In this document: positions 1-6,460 of the stretch, one piece after another | Numbering within the stretch: position 1 is the stretch's first letter | Layout of the letters: every line of letters starts with the position of its first letter | Assembly (NCBI GenBank): GCA_020347085.1 | Contig: CP070769.1 | Location: 469,863-477,769, forward strand | Source: Desulfobacterales bacterium | GTDB taxonomy: Bacteria > Desulfobacterota > Desulfobacteria > Desulfobacterales > C00003060 | Direction: 5' to 3' | Length of the DNA stretch: 7,907 nucleotides | The notes under the pieces: generated by a model | Databases searched by the model: none | Seen by the model: only the letters and a program-made list of their open reading frames with translations | What the model was told of the DNA's origin: nothing | Translations under genes and position numbers: made by a program

Positions 1-135
1 ATGAAAGTCTCCCGCCCTGAAGGGCGGGGTGTCGCTGAGCGGGTTAAGCGCCCGGTCACAAAGATAATCCCTTTTTATAGCAACTTTCCCCCGTCCTAAA
101 AGCCGGAGTTGCGGGGAGCGAGCCGGTCAGGAGGC
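1..135. other. Noncoding leader upstream of the rluD-like gene
   Basis: No open reading frame is supported here. A TAA at 97-99, in frame with the downstream gene, limits how far that gene can extend upstream. The stretch contains the GC hairpin at 11-28 and an AT-rich patch at 61-80 that could contain a -10 element (TATAGC near 76-81), but no convincing -35 box at standard spacing, so no promoter is called. The 9-mer TAAAAGCCG at 97-105 recurs twice in the noncoding region beyond the gene. Confidence 0.5.
11..28. repeat. Perfect GC-rich hairpin (CCCGCCC-TGAA-GGGCGGG)
   Basis: A 7-bp perfect GC stem (11-17 with 22-28) encloses a TGAA loop. No T-run follows on either strand, so it is not a classical intrinsic terminator. 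Hairpins of this look, with flanking GTCTCCCGCCC and GGGCGGGGT, are familiar from ends of IS200/IS605-type elements and from REP-like repeats. No transposase or TnpB coding sequence lies in the window, and the left edge cuts off the context. The hairpin is directly visible; the IS-end idea is speculation. Confidence 0.55.
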
Positions 136-1089
136 GTGGCTGTTTTCAGCTTTATTGCAACCGAATCAGATGCCGGCCATCGGCTCGATACCGTCATCGC
201 TGCGCGCCTGCCCACCCTTTCCCGCTCCCATGCGAGCCGGTTGATTCGTTCCGGTCACATTACGGTCAATGGACGAATCAAAAAGCCTGGATATCTAACC
301 AGGCCCGAGGACGTTGTCCGATCTGAGATCCCTTCCCCAGAATCGATCACGTGCAAGCCCGAGGAAATGCCCCTGTCTATTCTATACGAAGACCGGGACG
401 TGATCGTTTTGAACAAACCCCCCGGGCTCGTGGTTCATCCTGGCGCCGGTCACGAGAGCAGGACCCTTGCGAATGCGCTGCTCTTTCACTGTCCGGGCCT
501 TGAAGGTCTCGGTGACGGGATTCGCCCAGGCATTGTCCATCGGCTTGACAAAGAGACCTCGGGTTGCATGGTTGTCGCAAAGAATGTCTTGGCGTACGAA
601 AGCCTGAGACGTCAATTTAAGATACGCGAGGTCCGCAAGGTATACCTGGCTCTCGTTTACGGTGAGGTGAAGAGACCGGCAGGGGTGATCAAGCTCCCAA
701 TAGGGCGTCATCCAAGAGATCGAAAAAAGATGTCCACACAGAGCCGTCGGACTCGGCCTACCGAGACGCGTTGGAAGATAACAGAGAGATTCTCTGGTAT
801 GACTCTCCTTGAAATCGATTTGAAGACCGGGCGGACACACCAGGTTCGTGTCCACTGCGCGGCCATGGGCCATCCAGTCGTTGGTGATGCCACGTACGGG
901 AAGAAAAGGAAATTGAAGGAGGTACCTTCCAGGCAGACACAAGAGATCCTCAGGACCGTGGGCCGACACATGCTCCATGCCTGGCAGCTCACATTCTCTA
1001 ACCCCAAAACAGGGACGTTGATGCGCTTTGAATCTCCGCTCGCCAAAGACATGGCCTCTGTATTGGAGTCTCTCCGAACCCTCTCGTAA
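136..1089 (+). CDS. rluD: RluA-family (RluD-type) 23S rRNA pseudouridine synthase
   Basis: This enzyme isomerises uridine to pseudouridine in RNA; RluD members act on helix 69 of 23S rRNA. Numbered from an upstream TTG at 109, an S4-like RNA-binding domain spans about residues 24-72 (RLDxxIAARLP, SRSHASRLIRSGHITVNG). The catalytic domain follows, with KPPGLVVHPG at 103-112, the signature HRLDKETSG at 144-152 (catalytic Asp147) and GRTHQVRVH at 241-249. The length of 317-326 residues is normal for S4-containing RluC/RluD proteins. The start is uncertain. GTG136 gives MAVFSFIATES, a typical family N-terminus, but AGGAGG (129-134) lies only 1 nt upstream of it. TTG109 is the only other start codon after the in-frame TAA at 97, and it has GGAG directly abutting it. 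The gene converges on the rnf operon and is probably functionally unrelated. The paralogue (RluD versus RluC or a generic RluA-family member) cannot be fixed from sequence alone. Confidence 0.93.
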   Translation: MAVFSFIATESDAGHRLDTVIAARLPTLSRSHASRLIRSGHITVNGRIKKPGYLTRPEDVVRSEIPSPESITCKPEEMPLSILYEDRDVIVLNKPPGLVVHPGAGHESRTLANALLFHCPGLEGLGDGIRPGIVHRLDKETSGCMVVAKNVLAYESLRRQFKIREVRKVYLALVYGEVKRPAGVIKLPIGRHPRDRKKMSTQSRRTRPTETRWKITERFSGMTLLEIDLKTGRTHQVRVHCAAMGHPVVGDATYGKKRKLKEVPSRQTQEILRTVGRHMLHAWQLTFSNPKTGTLMRFESPLAKDMASVLESLRTLS

Positions 1090-1180
1090 GACGTAATTAG
1101 ACGTTTCGGAAATTCTACAACTCATTGAAGTTATAGATTTTTGAGTGTCGTTTGATTTGTGCTATTCAGATGGATTAATT

Positions 1181-1353
1181 GAATGTTGGAGTAGTGGGTG
1201 GTAAAAGCCGAAAAGATTATTCTTTTTATTCCTCGAGACCCATCACTCCAATACTCCATTGCTCCAACACTCCCTGGCCCAGACCTGGCTTTCTATCTTG
1301 ATCTCAGCGTCCAACTCAGCGCCAGGGCAGGCCAATTGGGGCGAAGCCCCTAA
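1181..1353 (-). repeat. Dispersed foldback repeat, left copy
   Basis: Read on the minus strand, this stretch matches the right-hand copy (7741-7907) block by block: the GGGGC hairpin, then GGAGTATTGGAGTGATGG, then a [TCTMGAGGAAYAAAA] core with GAATAAYCTT, then TACCCAYTACTCCA-like sequence. The outer GGAG-rich arms (1239-1273 and the shortened 1185-1200) are inverted relative to each other and flank an AT-rich interior (1201-1238). Compared with the right copy, the interior is shorter, and about 60 bp of unrelated sequence separate the arm from the hairpin. There is no coding capacity. The architecture resembles a nonautonomous foldback or MITE-like element, but mobility is not shown. Assignment to the minus strand is only relative to the other copy. 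Confidence 0.7.
1338..1350. repeat. Hairpin GGGGC-GAA-GCCCC, part of the left repeat
   Basis: A 5-bp perfect GC stem encloses a 3-nt loop. The reverse complement of the same 13-mer occurs at 7741-7753, and similarity extends outward on both sides (CCAATY before it, TTC a few bases after it), so the two are copies of one module and not independent hairpins. Confidence 0.75.
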
Positions 1354-1413
1354 GTTCTTTTTGAGTGGGAAGCGGATTCGTAAGCAGAAGTGATTATAAA
1401 AGCCGAGAAAGTC

Positions 1414-1447
1414 AAAAAAAATCCAGTTGCCGTATTGGGCAACTGGA
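1414..1447 (-). terminator. Rho-independent terminator of the rnf operon
   Basis: On the minus strand, a perfect 10-bp stem TCCAGTTGCC/GGCAACTGGA (1438-1447 with 1422-1431) encloses a 6-nt loop and is followed at once by eight consecutive T (1421 down to 1414). It begins 40 bp after the rnfB stop codon. Stem, loop and T-tract all fit the classical intrinsic terminator, and this is the only such structure near the end of the operon. Confidence 0.93.
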
Positions 1448-1487
1448 CTTTACTGTCGTCTAAGGAATTTCCTTTCCTGTTACTGAA

Positions 1488-3599
1488 TTAAACGTCTCTA
1501 TTATAGCAGGTCAGGCAACAGCGCATGCAGCGGTTGGCTTCTTTCAAGGCTTCTTCCTCTGTAACGGTCAAATCCACCTCAGCATAGGTGTGCTGTCTTT
1601 CATGGGATCCCGGCTCCAGCTCGGGCTGGGCAATACGCCCTTTTCTTTCTACCCCCTCAATACTGTCAAAGATCGTACCTGGGATGTGGCCCTTCATACG
1701 CCTGGAATCCACCCGAAGCCTGGTTTCGGGCATGGCCATGTCTTCTCCCATCAGATACTTATGGATACCTCTTGCCGCCCGTCTGGCACCTCCGATGGCC
1801 GCAACCAAGAGTCCAGGAGGTCCTGCTGAATCCCCACTTGAGAACACGTAAGGAATGGCCGTCTGATGGGTATCGGGATCAACTACGATGGAACCCTTAA
1901 AAGTCTCAATTCTTGAGGCAGCCGCCCCCTCTATCTCTGCAAAGGAAGAATCTGTCGCCTGCCCGATGGCCAGGACAAAATTGTCAATCTCTATGACCGT
2001 CTCAGAGCCTTCAACGGGAACGGGTTTCCGCCGACCGCTCGCATCAGGTTCTCCTAGTTCGTTTTTCAGGTACTCGATTCCCGTGAGGTTGCCTTCGTCA
2101 TCGGTAAGGAACTTGGTCGGGCTGCATAGCTCAATGAATTCGATTCCCTCATGGTGACAGGCCTCTATTTCCACAACATTTGCAGGCATCTCCGCAATGG
2201 TCCGCCGATAGAGGCAGTAAACCTTCTCAGCCCCCATGCGAACACTGGACCTCAAACAATCCATAGCAACATTACCGCCACCAATGACGCCGACATGCTT
2301 TCCAATGCGATACGGATCTCCCACCCCAGGCTCCGTCTGTGATCTAAGAAAAAGGGTTGCAGGGACAACTCCCTTGACCGTGTCTTCCTCAGGGATGCGC
2401 GCTGAGGCATGCTTCCACGCCCCGATAGAAAATAGGACTGCATCAAATCCGCCCCCCACAAGGGACCCCAGATCAAAGTCCACACCAAATTTTACCCCGG
2501 TCTTGACGTCAATGCCCCCCAGATCGAGAATCCGCTTAATATCTCTATCAAGGATTGCCTTGGGAAGGCGGTATTCGGGAATGCCATAGCGAATCATGCC
2601 CGCCAGCCTAGGCATCCATTCAAAGATCGTCACCTTATGGCCTAAACGTCGCAAGAAATAGGCAGCCGAGAGACCACTGGGACCGCCCCCCACAATAGCT
2701 ACTTTGTACCCGGTATCGGGTGCCACCGGGATCTTAACCGGTGCACCATTATCAAAAACCCAGTCTGAGCAAAAGCGCTTCAGTTGGTTGATGGAGACCG
2801 GGTCATCCCCTAACTGTCGGCGACAGGCATCCTCGCAAGGATGGGGACAGACCCGACCAATGGAAAGCGGCATGGGATTCCGCTCCATAACGGTAAGGTA
2901 GGCCTTATCATATTCCTTGTTCTTAATATGGTTGATATACTTGGGGATGTTGATCTCAGCAGGACAGGTCTGACGGCATGGTGCCAGACGATCCGTAACC
3001 AGATTCATATGGAGAATCCGTTGAGAAGGTGTGCGCACCTGCATGATCCCCTTGGGGCACGCTTTTTCGCAGGCCCCGCAGCCCACGCATTTTTCCACCG
3101 TAACCACGGGAAAGCCCTCAGGACCCATTTTAAGGGCGTCAAACTGGCAGGCCTTCACACAACTTCCAAAACCGAGGCAGCCCACACCGCACTCCTTGGC
3201 CCCAGCATACAGCATATAGGCGGCCCTGCAATCCTGAACACCCATGTAATAGTATTTCTCAGGTGCCCGAAATCCGCCCGTGCAGGTGTTTTCGGACGTG
3301 AGCGGCTCAGCCGCACCAACCTCCATCCCCATGACCGCTGCGGCCTTTTCCGCAGAGGTTGCCCCACCCACGAGGCACGCGTTCACGGGTGCTCTACCCT
3401 CCACAATGGCCGCTGCACAGGCATCACAGCCTGTGAAGCCGCACCCACCGCAGTTGGCACCGGCCATGACGTTTGCTACCTCGGCAATGCGCGGGTCCTC
3501 CCACACATAAAAAACTTTGGAGGCAATGCCTAGCAGCGTTCCCGCGACAGCCGCCAACCCAGTCATGACAACCAAGGGTCCAATGATTGCTTCTATCAT
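1488..3599 (-). CDS. rnfB: RnfB fused to GltD/NfnL-type FAD/NAD(P) oxidoreductase
   Basis: This is the membrane-anchored iron-sulfur subunit of Rnf, the expected ferredoxin docking point, extended to 703 residues by a flavoprotein module. An N-terminal membrane helix (about 5-27) precedes the RnfB [4Fe-4S] domain with C50, C53, C58 and C75. A ferredoxin domain follows (C124, C137, C141, C147, C151 and the CxxCxxCxxxC set C171, C174, C177, C181). From about residue 200 the protein is GltD-like: Fe-S domain (C208, C212, C251, C255, C259), FAD dinucleotide fold GGGPSGLSAAY (304-314), a second nucleotide fold GVIGGGNVAMD (437-447) with YRR at 464-466, and the C-terminal FAD motif near SSGDSAGPPG (587-596). 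It ends in a Cys-rich tail (C691, C694, C695, C698). The frame is uninterrupted, so this is a true fusion in this sequence. The start is supported by GAGG 6 nt upstream. It is the last gene of the operon, 40 bp after rnfA. The YRR motif favours NADP(H) by family analogy, but NAD(H) is not excluded. Confidence 0.95.
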   Translation of the reverse strand: MIEAIIGPLVVMTGLAAVAGTLLGIASKVFYVWEDPRIAEVANVMAGANCGGCGFTGCDACAAAIVEGRAPVNACLVGGATSAEKAAAVMGMEVGAAEPLTSENTCTGGFRAPEKYYYMGVQDCRAAYMLYAGAKECGVGCLGFGSCVKACQFDALKMGPEGFPVVTVEKCVGCGACEKACPKGIMQVRTPSQRILHMNLVTDRLAPCRQTCPAEINIPKYINHIKNKEYDKAYLTVMERNPMPLSIGRVCPHPCEDACRRQLGDDPVSINQLKRFCSDWVFDNGAPVKIPVAPDTGYKVAIVGGGPSGLSAAYFLRRLGHKVTIFEWMPRLAGMIRYGIPEYRLPKAILDRDIKRILDLGGIDVKTGVKFGVDFDLGSLVGGGFDAVLFSIGAWKHASARIPEEDTVKGVVPATLFLRSQTEPGVGDPYRIGKHVGVIGGGNVAMDCLRSSVRMGAEKVYCLYRRTIAEMPANVVEIEACHHEGIEFIELCSPTKFLTDDEGNLTGIEYLKNELGEPDASGRRKPVPVEGSETVIEIDNFVLAIGQATDSSFAEIEGAAASRIETFKGSIVVDPDTHQTAIPYVFSSGDSAGPPGLLVAAIGGARRAARGIHKYLMGEDMAMPETRLRVDSRRMKGHIPGTIFDSIEGVERKGRIAQPELEPGSHERQHTYAEVDLTVTEEEALKEANRCMRCCLTCYNRDV

Positions 3600-3639
3600 T
3601 TTCTACCTCATTAGAGTAACCGTTAATAAGGAACTGTTC

Positions 3640-4206
3640 CTAAATCATCCCTTTAAAGCCCAGAAAGGAAAGGGACATAAACCCTGCCGTAACAAGTCCG
3701 ATGGCTGTGTCCTGCATCGGGGTGGGAACCCTGCCTATGATGAGTCGCTCGCGCAATCCTGCAAATAGAATCAGGGCAAGGCCAAAACCCACGGGGTAGG
3801 CTATAGAAGAAACCAGCATCTTCAAAAAGACAAATTCTTCGTCTATATTGATGATGCACACGCCAAAAACCGCACAGTTTGTCGTAATCAGCGGAAGAAA
3901 GATGCCCAGGCCCGCATATAGGGCCGGGATACTCTTTTTGAGGAAAAGTTCTACAAACTGGACAAGCGCTGCGATTACCAGAATAAATGCCAGAGTCCGG
4001 ATATACTCAAGACCGAACGGCACCAGGAGGACATAGTAAATAATCCAGGTTACGATACCTGCCATGGCAAGGACAAAAACCACGGCCATGGCCATGCCGA
4101 CTGCTGTGTCCATCTTCTTCGACGTACCCAGAAAGGGACAGTTGCCCAGGTATTGGATAAGCAAGATGTTGTTGACAAGGACAGCACCTATAGCGAGTTC
4201 TAACAT
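3640..4206 (-). CDS. rnfA: Rnf complex membrane subunit RnfA
   Basis: RnfA is an integral inner-membrane subunit of the Rnf-Nqr family. It pairs with RnfE to form the membrane core and, as established for Rnf/Nqr, helps hold an intramembrane [2Fe-2S] cluster. The protein is almost entirely hydrophobic, with about six predicted helices. Numbered from an upstream ATG at 4212, it carries both expected half-motifs: LGNCPFLGTS with C25, and PLITTNCAVFG with C113. Length (188-190 residues) is normal. Two start codons lie close together (4212 and 4206). AAGGAG at 4215-4220 sits 2 nt from the first and 8 nt from the second, so the second ATG is chosen, giving MLELAIGAVLVNN. It lies 15-21 bp after rnfE and 40 bp before rnfB. 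Nothing in it departs from a canonical RnfA. Confidence 0.96.
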   Translation of the reverse strand: MLELAIGAVLVNNILLIQYLGNCPFLGTSKKMDTAVGMAMAVVFVLAMAGIVTWIIYYVLLVPFGLEYIRTLAFILVIAALVQFVELFLKKSIPALYAGLGIFLPLITTNCAVFGVCIINIDEEFVFLKMLVSSIAYPVGFGLALILFAGLRERLIIGRVPTPMQDTAIGLVTAGFMSLSFLGFKGMI

Positions 4207-4214
4207 CTCCATGT

Positions 4215-4220
4215 CTCCTT
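4215..4220 (-). promoter_or_regulatory. Ribosome binding site deciding the rnfA start
   Basis: AAGGAG on the minus strand has optimal 8-nt spacing to the ATG at 4206 and a poor 2-nt spacing to the ATG at 4212, which shortens the likely RnfA by two residues. Confidence 0.6.
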
Positions 4221-4227
4221 TATGCTT

Positions 4228-4824
4228 TTACTTCTTTCCAGCCAGATTCATGACACCAAGCATCAAGCCCAGGCAAACAAAGGCACCGGGGGCCTCAACC
4301 ATGAAGGTAAACGGCTGAAAGGATGCCCCGAAAAGCTCCATACCAGCCCACGTCCCAGCACCAAAGATCTCGCGGATCGATCCAAGGACCGAAAGAGAGA
4401 GGGTAAACCCGATGCCCATGCCAAGGCCATCGAAAATGGAGCGGCCAAGCCCCTGCTTGTATGCAAAAGCCTCGGCACGGCCCAGGACAATGCAGTTAAC
4501 CACGATCAAGGGGATGAAGATACCAAGCCTGAGAAAAAGGGAATAGGTATAGGCTTGCATTACAAGCTCTACGATTACAACAAACGTCGCAATGATGATA
4601 ATAAAACAGGGCACCCTTACTTTTGGCGGTATGACCTTGCGACCCAGGGAGACAAGGATATTGGAACAGACCAGGACAAAAGTGAGGGCAAGCCCCATCC
4701 CAAAGCCGGTATCAACGGCCTTTGTCACCGCCAGCGTGGGACACAACCCCAGCACGAGTCGAAATGGCGGAATCTCCTCCCATAGCCCCTTAGTTAACTC
4801 TTGAACAAGGCTGGTTTCACTCAT
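4228..4824 (-). CDS. rnfE: Rnf complex membrane subunit RnfE
   Basis: RnfE is the homologue and partner of RnfA in the membrane core; the two have inverted topology and together bind the intramembrane Fe-S cluster. The sequence shows the conserved LVLGLCPTLAVT (C28) and IPLIVVNCIVLGRAEAFA (C111) segments, six hydrophobic helices, and a normal length of 198 residues. GGAG with 8-nt spacing precedes the ATG. The gene begins 12 bp after the rnfG stop and ends 15 bp before the upstream rnfA ATG, consistent with one transcript. All recognisable conserved positions are intact, in contrast to RnfC and RnfD in the same operon. Nqr subunit D or E is the only realistic alternative and is excluded by the RnfB and RnfC neighbours. 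Confidence 0.96.
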   Translation of the reverse strand: MSETSLVQELTKGLWEEIPPFRLVLGLCPTLAVTKAVDTGFGMGLALTFVLVCSNILVSLGRKVIPPKVRVPCFIIIIATFVVIVELVMQAYTYSLFLRLGIFIPLIVVNCIVLGRAEAFAYKQGLGRSIFDGLGMGIGFTLSLSVLGSIREIFGAGTWAGMELFGASFQPFTFMVEAPGAFVCLGLMLGVMNLAGKK

Positions 4825-4836
4825 CTGCTTCTCTCC

Positions 4837-5430
4837 CTAGTTTGCAAAGGCTGCTGCTTCTTCAATAATCTGTGCCTTCAGTCTCCCATAGAACTCTGCG
4901 CTCTGCGTAAGGCCTGCACACACACCCCTAGACGTGATGGTGGCGCCTGACACCGCGTCAACCTGTCCGCCATCTGTCATGACTTTAAAAGGCTCGGTTA
5001 GTGACATCCCTTTAAACTGGGCCCTGAAGGATGGGTCTTCCTTGGCCCTGGCGCCGAGGCCAGGCGTTTCAGAGTGCGTGGTAACCCCCATACCCAGCAG
5101 TTCGTCCGTCTCAAGATTCACACCCACCATAAGGCCGATCGCGCCACCAAAACCCTTGCCTTCACCCTCGTAGCAAACGCCATTCGCCTTGCCATCGAAT
5201 ACCCCAACGTAAAAGCTTCTCTCTACCTCACCGTCTTTGATCGTAAAGCGATCCACGATCGGATCATTGCTACATCCTTCCATGATCTCCTGGATGGCAG
5301 GTCCTTTTACGAACTTGAGCTGCTGGTATTCGATTTTCTCCTCAGTGCTCGTCTTGACGAAGGCCAAGCCGCCCCCGGAAAGAGCGCCCAGAAGGGCAAG
5401 GACCACGATCATCTTGATGATGTCACGCAT
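4837..5430 (-). CDS. rnfG: Rnf complex FMN-binding subunit RnfG
   Basis: RnfG is a membrane-anchored subunit with a large domain outside the cytoplasm that carries covalently bound FMN in known Rnf complexes. A single N-terminal helix (about residues 6-25) is followed by an FMN_bind-type domain. The segment HSETPGLGARA (119-129) and the flavinylation motif DAVSGATITSRGV (158-170) are intact, so attachment of FMN to a Thr in SGATxT by an ApbE-type transferase is expected; no apbE gene lies in the window. Length (197 residues) is typical. The start overlaps the rnfD stop by 8 bp, and an AGGTGG-like site lies 6 nt upstream, which suggests translational coupling. Confidence 0.95.
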   Translation of the reverse strand: MRDIIKMIVVLALLGALSGGGLAFVKTSTEEKIEYQQLKFVKGPAIQEIMEGCSNDPIVDRFTIKDGEVERSFYVGVFDGKANGVCYEGEGKGFGGAIGLMVGVNLETDELLGMGVTTHSETPGLGARAKEDPSFRAQFKGMSLTEPFKVMTDGGQVDAVSGATITSRGVCAGLTQSAEFYGRLKAQIIEEAAAFAN

Positions 5431-6460
5431 TTTCTACCACCTTTCCAATCGCTTTGGGTCTGATTTTGTCAAAAAGGGGATTGGCAAGATTCATAAGCAG
5501 GATGGAAAAAGGCACGCCATCCACATACGCGCCGACATTTCTTATAAGCACCGTCAGAAACCCGGCCAGTGCCCCAAAAAGGAGCATCGGGATGAAGTTA
5601 GCCGGAGAGGAAGAGTCCTCTGGCAGCAGGAAAAAGGCTGCAACTAACGTGTAACCGGTAAACAGGTGGAAGAATGGACCGGCATACTTGCTAGAGTCGC
5701 CCAAAACGTTGAACAGAAGTGCTGTCACAAACACGCCGGCCAGAAAGGACAGGGAAATCTCCCATCGGATATACCCTCTTAACAAAAGGTAAAGACCGCC
5801 CAGAATGAGGCCAAGTCCGAATGTCGATCCCACGGCTCCTGCCTGTTTCCCCATGACAAGATCACCCACGCTGAATTTGCCTATTGCCGCAGTCCCGAAA
5901 TATTTCAGCTGTCCAAGGGGGTAAGCCATGGCAAAGCCCAGGTCATAGTGCCGAAGGGCTTCATCAAAATCAAAGACGCCCTTAAACGAGATGACAAGCA
6001 TGGCCAGGGCGAGGAGCGGCGGATTCAGCGGATTAAATCCGATGCCCCCAAATATCTGCTTTCCCACCATGATGGCAATGAATGTCCCCAACGCAATGAC
6101 CCACCACGGGGCAGTCGCCGGCATCAGCATACCCAAGAGGAGCCCGGTGACCGCAGCGCTGGCGTCGCCAATGGACCAGGGCTTTCCCATGGCAAGATTC
6201 ATGATCAGTTCCCAGACCATGGCAGAGCCCATGGCAAGGGCAATCACCCCGAGAGCGGGTGCGCCATACTGGCTAATGCCAAACAACACGGCTGGAAGCG
6301 CGGCAATCATAATATTGTAGTTCTTCGTAGATATCTTGCTGCCGTCGTGCCAATGGGGGGCGTGAGCCACGATGAGTTTCTCTTGTGGCGCCTTGCCCGA
6401 CACCTTGGCCGGTTTCCACGGAAATAGATCGTGTGGGATGAGTCCCTTTTCACTACTCAT
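5423..6460 (-). CDS. rnfD: Rnf complex membrane subunit RnfD, lacking the usual FMN-Thr
   Basis: RnfD is a polytopic membrane subunit of the NQR2/RnfD family, thought to contribute to ion translocation and normally carrying covalent FMN on a Thr in a (T/S)SATPL-type motif. Family features seen are AAVTGLLLGMLMP (102-114), FGGIGFNPLNPPLL (137-150), LGLILGGLYLLLRG (216-229), a helix near FTGYTLVAAFFLLPEDSSSP (267-286) and a C-terminal DGVPFSILLMNLANPL (314-329). At the expected flavinylation site the sequence reads AMAYPLGQLK (177-186), so Tyr180 lies where Thr is expected. The usual MATDxxTSP is replaced by LPEDSSSP, and the NPALxGRAFL-like segment reads NPPLLALAML. Length (345 residues) is normal. 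GGAGG lies 6 nt upstream of the start, which overlaps rnfC by 8 bp. The family is certain; loss of covalent FMN is inferred from the motif. Confidence 0.95.
   Translation of the reverse strand: MSSEKGLIPHDLFPWKPAKVSGKAPQEKLIVAHAPHWHDGSKISTKNYNIMIAALPAVLFGISQYGAPALGVIALAMGSAMVWELIMNLAMGKPWSIGDASAAVTGLLLGMLMPATAPWWVIALGTFIAIMVGKQIFGGIGFNPLNPPLLALAMLVISFKGVFDFDEALRHYDLGFAMAYPLGQLKYFGTAAIGKFSVGDLVMGKQAGAVGSTFGLGLILGGLYLLLRGYIRWEISLSFLAGVFVTALLFNVLGDSSKYAGPFFHLFTGYTLVAAFFLLPEDSSSPANFIPMLLFGALAGFLTVLIRNVGAYVDGVPFSILLMNLANPLFDKIRPKAIGKVVENA

Larger units (their letters stand above)
1090..1487. other. Noncoding convergent intergenic region with repeat remnant and terminator
   Basis: These 398 bp between two converging genes contain no supportable gene on either strand. 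They hold one copy of the GGAGTAYTGGAG repeat (about 1181-1353), an internal 7-bp inverted repeat CCCTGGC/GCCAGGG (1272-1278 and 1321-1327), the hairpin at 1338-1350, two copies of TAAAAGCCG (1202-1210 and 1397-1405) and the rnf terminator (1414-1447). No separate T-rich intrinsic terminator for the rluD-like gene is obvious. The minus-strand terminator stem would also form in plus-strand RNA, but there only a short CTTTA follows it. Confidence 0.7.

Noticed and set aside
55..81. Sigma-70 promoter for the rluD-like gene (GTCACA / TATAGC)
   Set aside because: The spacing is only about 15 bp and both hexamers match the consensus poorly.
382..1125. Long minus-strand open frame opposite the rluD-like gene
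   Set aside because: It lies fully antisense to a gene with clear catalytic motifs and shows no recognisable protein features.
1462..1474. AAGGAATTTCCTT palindrome as a second terminator or operator
   Set aside because: It is a short AT-rich stem without a T-run, directly beside the rnfB stop, and the strong terminator at 1414-1447 explains this position better.
2841..3533. 230-codon plus-strand open frame opposite rnfB
   Set aside because: It is antisense to the Cys-rich RnfB region, has a low-complexity His/Thr/Gly composition and matches no recognisable domain, so it is a shadow frame.
4222..4785. 187-codon plus-strand open frame opposite rnfE
   Set aside because: Its Lys/Asp/Gly-rich composition is the expected antisense image of hydrophobic transmembrane codons; rnfE is unequivocal.
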